Shown one piece after another: positions 56,526 through 64,000 of a stretch of DNA of 64,000 nucleotides. The notes beneath the pieces were generated by a model that was not told the origin of the DNA, did not search any database, and saw nothing but the letters and a program-made list of their open reading frames with translations. The translations under genes and the position numbers were made by a program. Within the stretch, counting starts at the first letter, position 1. Each line of letters begins with the position of its first letter. This DNA is from Ascaphus truei (taxonomy: Eukaryota; Chordata; Amphibia; Anura; Ascaphidae), in contig CM071573.1 of the NCBI GenBank assembly GCA_036426205.1, forward strand, positions 40,131,771 through 40,195,770, written 5' to 3'.

Positions 56526-56830
56526 TTACCCTGGTAAATCAGAAAATACATAATTGAATTGTGTAATTATTTCTAACAAGTCCCCTTTTTGTTCAGAGGA
56601 CAGTTGTCTACCCATTGGGATTTTCTCGTCACCAAAGATGTTCTGCCATGGGGGATGAGGACCCACGTCCGTTTCCTCTTCCACCGGGTGGATGAATAGA
56701 GACCGCTGCACCTTCCAGGGTTTCAGCAAGTTCACATGGTAAATTTGTTTACCCTTCCTGGACCCTGGTTGAGCGATCTCGTAATCCACATCACCCATAC
56801 TTCAAATGGGCCCTGCAATTTGGCTAGGAG
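56526..56830 (-). pseudogene. Integrase C-terminus and start of RT
   Basis: A GPFEV module and then IYHVNLLKPWK form the GPY/F-type integrase end. After a linker, LSSEQKGDLLEIITQFNYVF resembles the usual N-terminal lead into the RT. It shows directly that integrase is joined 5' of RT. One frameshift splits the GPF module. Confidence 0.8.
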
Positions 56831-57720
56831 TTTGCTCTCACAACTGGGTAACAATAACATCACCTGGTCTCCCGGGTGAAACACTCATGCGAGTATTTTG
56901 ATTGTAATGTCTCTCCTGACTGTCCAGGGCTGATCTAAGATTCTCCCTAGGAAAATGGCCGACCACATCTAGGCGCTTCCTAAGGTCTAATACATATTGC
57001 AGGGTATTCTTGAAGAGGACCGCTGTCCCTTCCAGGACTCCTATAGGAGGTCTAGGATACCCTGGGGTTGGCGGCCATACATTAATTCAAATGGAGAGAA
57101 TCCTGTGGAGGCCTGTGGAACTTCCCGCACTGCAAACAGCAGAAAAGGGAGAAGTTCATCTCAGGCTCTCTTCTCTGAATCTACAAATTTTCTCAGCATA
57201 CCTTTTAGAGTTCGATTAAATCTTTCCACCAATCCGTCAGTCTGTGGATGGTAGACTGACGGACTTGACTTCTAGTAATTTTAAGACATCCTGCATCAGT
57301 TTAGTCATAAAATTTGTACCTTGGTCTGTCAACATAACCTGGGGGAGTCCAACCCGTGAGAACAGCTCCAACAATTTGTTGGCTACTTGCTTTGCCGTTG
57401 CGGTCCTCAGGGGGAACGCCTCAGGATATTTTGTGGCATAGTCGACTATTACGAGGATAAACCTGTGTCCTTTCACAGAAGGCTCCAGAGGCCCTACCAA
57501 GTCTACACCAATCCTCTCAAAGGGAACTGACACCAAGGGTAGAGGAACCAAGGTGGCTGGTTTTTTTTCCCTTTGGACTAGTTAGCTGGCATTCAGGACA
57601 TGCCGCACATAACTTAGCAATAGCACTATACATCCCTGGCCAATAGAAGCGGAACGAAATACGGTCCAAGGTTTTATCTCTACCAAGGTGACCACCCTAA
57701 GGGACAGTATGGGCTAGGGT
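56831..57720 (-). pseudogene. Integrase core and zinc domain, broken
   Basis: 57552-57720 encodes the zinc-binding part (GGHLGRDKTL, YWPGM, CAACPECQ) after a stop. 57237-57551 encodes the core start (FERIGVDLVGPL, DYATKYPEAF, LTDQGTNF). The rest to 56831 contains a DGLVERFNRTL-like stretch in another frame. Several frame breaks. Confidence 0.85.
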
Positions 57721-58235
57721 GAAACAGTTTTAACAAACGCCTTGGGAACCAATATTTGTCTGGTGACCACCCCTGTTTGTGTCTGCTTGTTCACCCTATA
57801 CAGGATATAATTCGACAATTCAAAATGAGGGAACACCATTACCCCTTGTGCATTCAATATCTGGTCATCAATTTTTACCACTTTATCATATTGTTTGGCC
57901 AGGACTGGGTCTTCCTTCTGCCTCTGGTGAAAATCAGGGAGACATAGCTCTGGTAAATTCCCAGGGCCTATCTCTCCCTCATTCTGGCCATCCCCAGTCA
58001 ATACTTGTGACTTATGCCTATTAGTTTGGCCACCTTGAGTCCCAGATTTCTGCAACCAGTCCTGTTTGTCACAACTTCTTTGCCTCCGAGTCTTTGGAAC
58101 CCGGTGTCTACTGAGGAACAGGTCTGCTGAGAAGGGTAACAGTTTACCAGGTTTCTCCTGAGTCAAAGAATGAGGCTCCTCCTGAGAGACTGGAGCCATT
58201 AGGTTTGAAAAGAAAGGCCAGTCACGACCGAGCAA
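57714..58235 (-). pseudogene. Linker region between protease and integrase
   Basis: One open frame with LCLPDFHQRQKEDPVLAKQY and ILYRVNKQTQTG, the type of segment that precedes gypsy integrases. Its last part runs toward the integrase zinc domain. Confidence 0.65.
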
Positions 58236-58295
58236 AACGAGGGCAGGGAGCCAAGGAGCGACTCCGACTTCGATCCTAGCCTCCTGACCTTTTAC

Positions 58296-58604
58296 CTATA
58301 GCAGGATTTTTGCCGTTGGATACCATTTTACATTGCCGTGTATACACCTAATACTCCATGGGGAGTCAAAGGAAAGCACGTCAGGCGGTAACAGTTCCTG
58401 GAAGACCAGCGTTTTTCCAGAGCCTGAATCTACAGGGGCATGGATGGTTTTACCCACAATCTGGGCTTTAAGTAGCCAGGGCTTGCAACTTTCTCTGGGG
58501 AAGGCAGAGGCGACTGTCCTGCTGAAGGAACAATCCCTCTGTGGACAGTCCACCTGACGGTGGCCTTGTTCTCTGCAGGTTGAACATGGAGAGGGTTCCC
58601 TCAC
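58296..58604 (-). pseudogene. Gag zinc knuckle and protease
   Basis: CSTCREQGHRQVDC is a CX2CX4HX4C nucleocapsid knuckle. AQIVGKTIHAPVDSGSGKTL contains the aspartic protease active site as DSGS. Stops lie on both sides. Confidence 0.85.
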
Positions 58605-58629
58605 TGGAGGGTGCCGCGGATACGCTTAG

Positions 58630-59519
58630 CTAGACCGAATATTGGAGACCAGGCATCTGATGGGTCCTGTGTGCGATGTCCTCTGAAGTTCCTCTCATTT
58701 GGCGATGAGCCGACATCATGAGGTAGATGAGGGTCTTGGCGGTGATCTGCGTTTGGACTTCTCCCTTGCTGGAAGGACTACTCCTTTCGTGGCACTTGGC
58801 GGTTGCGTATGTAGGGGCCGTAGTTTCCCTGTTGGTCCGGTCTCCCTCTTTAGGTGTCCGTAAGTGCCGGTGAAGTTGGATCCATCGGGTCCAGGACACT
58901 CGCCTGATCCTCGGCCCCAAGGAAGTTCTCAACGAGTCGGACAGCCAAAGCTAGGGTATCAGCAGCATGGCGTTTTACCCAAGAGCGTGCAGAAGGGGTT
59001 ATTACTTGTAGGAATTGTTCCAAAACAAATTGATCAAGAACAGCCTCCTTAGGTGTGTTGCTCGGGTTGTATCCAGCGAGTACACAAGTCCAGTAACCGC
59101 TGAGCTAGGACCCGGGGTCTCATCTTAGAGGTGTACTTCAGGTTCCGGAACTGCTGACGGTAGGTCTCTGGGGTCAGACCTAAACGATCCAGTATGGCGG
59201 CTTTTACTTATTTGTAGTCCATTGCCAGATCCGCTGGGAGGCCCTGATATGCGTGATAGGTGGCCTGGGCTTCTCCTATGAGGAGCGGGGCCAAAGCGAT
59301 TGCCCAGCGATCTGAAGACCAGCCCTGGGCTTCGGCAACCCTTTCAAATGTCAGTAGAAAAGCCTCGTTCTGAGCCATTTTCCTCAGGAGGACCGGGGGT
59401 TTGTTCGCAAGTTCTGGACAGGCAGACCCCTGGGATTGGGTCAGCAACCTGGCCATCTGCTCATCCTGTGCTGCCTGCTGCTGGATTAGGATCTGGGATT
59501 GCTGCTGCAATAGTCTCAT
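58630..59519 (-). pseudogene. Gag region, broken
   Basis: 59208-59519 reads a glutamine-rich start, then AFLLTFERVAEAQGW and WAIALAPLLIGEAQATYHAY, a capsid-like domain resembling SCAN/gypsy Gag. The frame is then lost, and further pieces follow to 58630. Confidence 0.75.
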
Positions 59520-59646
59520 CTCTCTCTGCCTGTAGTTGGGCCTGGGTGCACAGAAACTCTTTTAAAAATGCTTCCATTTTTTGTTTTTGTTTGTGTGTTG
59601 CCCTTTAACGGCAGGGGCCTCTCAACATCCCACTTCTGACACAATA

Positions 59647-60016
59647 TGTTGCAGGGTACATGCAACCACACGTGGGTTTCTTGCAAAGGCTTATTTATTG
59701 AGTACACAAAAACAAAACAGCTTCTTTTCAGCATATAAAACAGAAAATAAGTCCTGAGCGGGGCTTGGCCCTTTTTCCAACAAGGGCTGTTTAAATTCCA
59801 GCATAACAGTACAGCAAACAGTTCATCAAAATAGTATTTTGAAGACAGACCTTAGCAGTAGTTCTCCCTCAGCAATTCAGTATCTCTCACTGGATCAGAC
59901 AGCCTGCATGTGTGTGCTGCCTGGGGTTTTTAAAGCTCTTTGATGAGGCAGCTGGGACCAGACTAATTGCCAAGAGCTTCCCAGCTGAATATTAACCTGG
60001 TCACTGCTGCACTGCA
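59647..60016 (-). repeat. Gmr1-like 5' LTR
   Basis: 370 bp, direct repeat of 54732-55114. Next to it inside the element, the minus strand reads TGTGTCAGAAGTGGGATG, the position of a primer-binding site. Confidence 0.9.
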
Positions 60017-60329
60017 CACGTTAAAATCCATATGCTATGAGTTAAGATTGTGCAGATAAAAGTAGGTAGAGTCATAATGGTTGACTATTAAGTTGAAGAA
60101 GTATAATCAGTTCTAAATAGGATAATACCAGTATTTAGAGATTTTGCATCATGAATATTTTCTCTTTTAACAGCAGATAGATTTCACTCTTTGTGAAAAC
60201 AAAACAGATTCAACTAAGTGGACGTGATCTCTTTAAAGGTGACAGTATTACTGCAGAAAGATACAGTATTTTGGCTTCTAATCCCACTTCTACACACATT
60301 TGACGTTCAATGTCTTCTTTTTTCCCTAG

Positions 60330-60378
60330 ATGTTGGCAATCTGGACTGTGGCCCTTTGTCTCCTGGGAGCTGTAAAGG
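60330..60378 (+). CDS. Lipase B exon: signal peptide
   Basis: ATG with MLAIWTVALCLLGAVK plus one base of the next codon, followed by donor GGTAGGG. Mammalian pancreatic lipase begins with a similar 16-residue signal, split at the same phase. TTTTTTCCCTAG directly precedes the ATG as an acceptor, so a 5' non-coding exon should lie upstream. It is divergent to lipase A. Confidence 0.85.
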
Positions 60379-60915
60379 GTAGGGCGATGATCCCTTTATC
60401 TGATATAATAAATCATATCCCAAATACATTCGAGTGATTAAGCTTTATTGCCGCTGTGATGGTTATCATTGTGTTATTGGGAATAAGATCATATAAAGAA
60501 ATGTGAGAATATAAGAAATGAGAAAATATAAGTTGCATCCTCAGTATTTTTTCCAACCCATTTTGCATCCAAATGCAGCCTAATGTTTCAATCTATATAA
60601 ATCTCATTAAAAGTGTTTAAAGTATTGTCAACAAACAGATGACAGCACTAGCGCTGTAACATTAGGCAGAGCTAGTATAGAAATAAATACGGATTTATTA
60701 CCTTTCGATGAGTATAAACTGTGGACTGTCACTTGTTGGCATAGAAATCTTTTTTGCCCTAAGTTAAAATTGATCTGTTCTAAGATGTGATTTTAATTGT
60801 GTATATTTGTTTCCTTATGGGAAAGTCTCACTTGCTGCTCATTACAAAGAAGACTGTCCTTTCCGTCCCACTGTGAGCAGTTTATGAAACTATTAATACA
60901 TTTTTGGTTTCCTAG

Positions 60916-62756
60916 GATTGGAAATGTGCTATGGCAAAATGGGATGTTATCCAACTGTTCCCCCCGGTGGGGGACACACCTGAAAGAGCCATTGCAATAT
61001 CACTGTGGTCACCAGAGACATTAAACATCCGTTTCCTTCTCTACACATGCAACAGTCTACCATTACTCAAAACAGCAAGCTTGACCCTACCTGCTTTCTA
61101 ACTATCGACCTGTCTCCCTCCTGCCTTTTGCCTCTAAACACTCCTTGAACGTCTTTATTCTCTCTCTCATCGCTTTCCTCAATTTTCTCAACACCTATTC
61201 TCGCCTATACCCTCTACAATCTACGTTCCCCCTGCTCACTCCACTGAAACAGCCCTCCTAAATAACTGACGACCTCCATGCTGCCAAAGACAGAGGTCAT
61301 TACACTCTGCTCATATTCTATTACTCACCTCTCAGCAGCATTTGACACAGTGGACCACCCCATGCTCTCTCCACATTCTCCATACCTAGTATTCGGACAA
61401 AGCTCTATCCTGGATCTCATCCTACCTCTCCCATCGTACTTTTAGTGTCTCTTCTGCTAACACCTCCTCCTCCTCTATTGATCTCTCTGTGGGGGTACCC
61501 CAAGGCTCTGTCCTGGGACCTCTTCTCTTTTCTCTGTACACACTCTCTCTAGGTGACCTAATAACATCTTTTGGGTTTAATTATCACCTCTATGCCGACG
61601 ACACACAAATATACTTTTCAACACCTGACCTTACACCTGCTGTACAAACCAAAGTTTCTGAATGTCTCTCTGCTATATCATCCTGGATGGCCCTCCGCCG
61701 CCTTAAACTCAACATGGCTAAAACAGAGCTCCTCATACTTCCTCCCAAACCTGGCCCTACTACCTCCTTCCACATTACTGTTGGAACTACAATCATTCAC
61801 CCAGTAGCCCAAGCACGCTGCCTAGGGGTCACACTCGACTCCTCTCTCACATTCGCCCCTCACATTCAAAACATTTCTAAAACTTGTCGCTTTTTCCACC
61901 GCAATATAACAAAGATACGCCCTTTCCTCTGTTGCTCGACTGCTAAAACTCTGACTCAGGCCCTCATTCTCTCCCGTCTTGATTACTGTAACCTCCTGCT
62001 GTCCGGCCTTCCTGCCTCTCACCTGTCTCCCCTACAATCTATCCTAAATGCTGCTGCCAGAATCACTCTACTCTTTCCTAGATCTGTCTCAGCATCTCCC
62101 CTCATGAAATCCCTCTCCTGGCTTCCGATCAAATCCCGCATCTCACACTCCATTCTTCTCCTCACTTTTAAAGCTTTACATTCTTCTGCCCCTCCTTACA
62201 TCTCATCCCTAATTTCTCGTTATGCACCATCCAGACTCTTGCGTTCTTCTCAAGGATGTCTTCTTTCTACCCCCTTTTTATCTAAAGCCCTCTCCCGCCT
62301 TAAACCTTTTTCACTGACTGCCCCACACCTCTGGAATGCCCTTCCCCTCAGTACCCGATTAGCACCCTCTCTATCCACCTTTAAGACCCACCTTAAGACA
62401 CACTTGCTTAAAGAAGCATATGAATAGCACTGTGGATATTCTCAACACGATACATAAAGCTTGGCCCCCTGCAGACACACTTACCAGAACTCCCTCCTAC
62501 TGTCTCTGTACGTTCTACCTACCTACCAATTAGACTGTAAGCTCCTCGGGGCAGGGACTCCTCTTCCGAAATTTTACTTTTATGTCTAAAGCACTTATTC
62601 CCATGATCTGTTATTTATATTATCTGTTATTTATTTGATTACCATATGTATTACTACTGTGAAGCGCTATGTACATTAATGGCGCTATATAAATAAAGAC
62701 ATGAAATACAATACAATACAATACAATACACACGTCACAATCAGGAAAACTATCAA
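60916..62756 (+). pseudogene. Lipase B exon 3 split by an L2 LINE
   Basis: 60916-61047 begins LEMCYGKMGCY and later reads LWSPETLNIRFLLYT, homologous to the first mature exon of lipase A. 62733-62756 supplies the missing end RHNQENYQ, followed by donor GTAAGA. The two parts are separated by an L2 LINE between copies of TACACA. One frameshift lies in the run CCCCCCGGTGGGGG near 60960-60975. Without the insertion the exon would be about 156 nt, close to lipase A's 155. Later exons lie outside the window. Confidence 0.85.
61048..62732 (+). mobile_element. L2-type LINE inserted in lipase B
   Basis: A 312-codon frame (61489-62427) holds [27 protein letters not shown] and a C-terminal [11 protein letters not shown]. 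Upstream, ANYRPVSLLP-like and DTVDHP-like motifs occur in broken frames, so the copy is 5'-truncated. The 3' UTR has GACTGTAAGCTCCTCGGGGC and GGCGCTATATAAATAAAGAC, then (AATAC)n. The 6 bp TACACA occurs at 61042-61047 and 62727-62732. Confidence 0.92.
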
Positions 62757-62929
62757 GTAAGATGAATTGTGATTGAAGTAGAATTATGAATTGCAATGGC
62801 TACCCCTAGGACTAAGCCCTAGGAAAGCTGGTGAAGGAGGAGGGACAGTGAGAGAGAGAGATTGTTAAAACGGGGCAGCAATGACAGAGGGGTCAGTTCC
62901 TACAAGACCCTGGAAGAGTAAGGGCTGGA
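62757..62929 (+). other. Start of the lipase B intron
   Basis: Follows the donor at 62757. Nothing recognisable. Confidence 0.5.
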
Positions 62930-63445
62930 CCCGCTGCGCCCGGCGGCGCGGTCGGCCGCGTAAGCGTTCCCCAGCAGCAGGGGAATCCTCCGGAGCAGGT
63001 CCCAGTCCCCCCTCACTGTTGGCTCACTACGCGCTATGACGCATCAGCCGCCAGGGGATGCAAGAATATTGTGATTCCGAGCGGTGACGCGTCACGTGGT
63101 GCGCTGATGAGCCAATCAGTGGCGGGGGCGGGAGCGGGAGCTGTCATCGGGCAGCTTCCTACACAAGGAGTGTGTGTGTGTGTGTGTCGTTTGTGTGTGT
63201 CGTTTGTGGCATTTGCGGCAGAAGGGGGAGGGAGCTGCTTACCTTACAGAAGCCCGCAGCAGCTCCCTCCTGCAGCCCGAGCCCGTGGAGGGAGTAGCGG
63301 GTCCCTCCGCTTAAACCACGCTCCCACTCCCGCCCCCCTCCCGCTCCGGCTCCCGCTCCCTACAGACCACATATCGCGGTCTGTGTCTGTCAGCGCCCCG
63401 CCTGTCTGCAGTGCGGGCGCGCTGACTGAGGGAGTGGGGCTTTAG
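62930..63445. other. CpG-rich stretch
   Basis: Dense in CpG, with GC-box-like GGGGCGGGAGCGGG at about 63123, a CCAAT box in GAGCCAATCAG at about 63110 and a (GT)n at 63169-63187. It could be a CpG-island promoter or one of the GC-rich MITEs seen elsewhere in the window. It lies in what would be a lipase B intron. Confidence 0.45.
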
Positions 63446-63652
63446 CCTAAAGGAAGCTGTTTGGAGAGAGACTGGACAGCTGAACCAGTGCATGCAGCAG
63501 AGCCCAGAAGACCAGGACCTGACTACACTGGGCAAAGCAGACAGACAGAGACCACTGCACAGGGGAGCCCAGCTGTATACAGGATTATGTGTGTATGGTA
63601 ATCCTACAGTTAAGGGTCACTGTATCAGGTTTACCATTCAATGTGTATGCTC

Positions 63653-63683
<31 letters not shown>

Positions 63684-64000
63684 GTTATAGTTCACTACTG
63701 TTGTGTTCTGTGAAGTTGCTCCGGCCCAACACCATGTGTATCGCACACTATACAATCTATACATAGATGCATAGGACTCAGGCCCGTACCTCAGCAACGG
63801 ACCCTATAAACTGGGGCAAAAGAGGGATTGCAAAATAGGCAAAAGAAGAAAAGATCGCCCTCATGTTCCTTCAAAACTACAGTCCCTGACAGTAGGTGGT
63901 TGGAATGGTCAGTTTTGTGCGCAGTAGTGCTACTTCTTCATATATAGATTTCTAAAAAAAACAAAAAAACATTTAATAATATACTTTAAAGGGGATCTCT
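63446..64000. other. No recognisable gene; contains (TA)n
   Basis: A (TA)n microsatellite lies at 63655-63679. No lipase exon 4 is seen before the window ends. Confidence 0.45.

Larger units (their letters stand above)
54732..60016 (-). mobile_element. Gmr1-like Ty3/gypsy retrotransposon
   Basis: Two direct LTRs enclose gag, protease, integrase and RT-RNase H on the minus strand. The RT is of Ty3/gypsy type (YLDDIVIYS), but the integrase lies 5' of it, so the order is gag-PR-IN-RT-RH. This order is described for the Gmr1 group of deuterostome gypsy elements. The RT-RNase H frame runs to within 5 bp of the 3' LTR. Stops and frameshifts in gag, integrase and just before RT show that this copy is defective, though the LTRs are still very similar. 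No clean target duplication was found; AAAATCC occurs on both flanks. Confidence 0.9.

Overview
This is a vertebrate nuclear genome window, most likely from an amphibian (probably a frog). The host gene content is a pancreatic-lipase locus with vertebrate exon sizes and intron phases. The rest is dense repeats: CR1- and L2-type LINEs, a Gmr1-like LTR retrotransposon, a class I endogenous retrovirus fragment, many hAT-like and TTAA-flanked MITEs, and foldback elements carrying hammerhead-ribozyme-like cores with a very short helix III, a form I associate with amphibian repeats. I see no bacterial-type genes, no rRNA or tRNA genes and no CRISPR array.

Layout. 1-5.5 kb: a 1.5 kb duplicated repeat block with a hAT MITE and a perfect hairpin, then CT-rich sequence without a recognisable gene. 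5.5-9.8 kb: first copy of a duplicated segment, interrupted by about 2 kb made almost only of G and T. 9.8-18 kb: MITEs, and at 12.6-14.2 kb a second, indel-ridden copy of the block at position 1. 18-24.2 kb: three-quarters repeats, with two foldback elements. 24.3-49.9 kb: lipase A on the minus strand, ten exons found, introns filled by repeats (a second large foldback element at 29.3-31.0 kb, retrovirus remnant 32-35 kb, CR1 37.2-39.6 kb, LTR-like blocks 41-48 kb). 51.5-54.3 kb: second copy of the duplicated segment, with a 350 bp hAT MITE whose empty site is preserved in the first copy. 54.7-60.0 kb: a minus-strand Gmr1-like element with integrase upstream of reverse transcriptase. 60.3-62.8 kb: the first two coding exons of lipase B on the plus strand, head to head with lipase A; the second exon is split by an L2 LINE flanked by a 6 bp target duplication. 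62.8-64 kb: a CpG-rich stretch.

How it fits together. The two lipases diverge from a 10 kb intergenic region filled by the duplicated segment and the Gmr1-like element. Lipase A keeps the Ser-Asp-His triad and a PLAT domain, but has a lid about four residues shorter than mammalian pancreatic lipase. Lipase B looks inactivated by the L2 insertion, unless that allele is polymorphic or misassembled. The most unusual objects are two long foldback elements (21928-23502 and 29264-30984). They share one plan: the palindrome begins directly at a target duplication, a hammerhead-like core sits at the apex, and a non-palindromic tail of about 150 nt leads to the second copy of an 18 or 15 bp target duplication. 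Several features (single-base indels between repeat copies, a frameshift at a C/G run, the GT-only tract) suggest that parts of the assembly contain uncorrected long-read errors.
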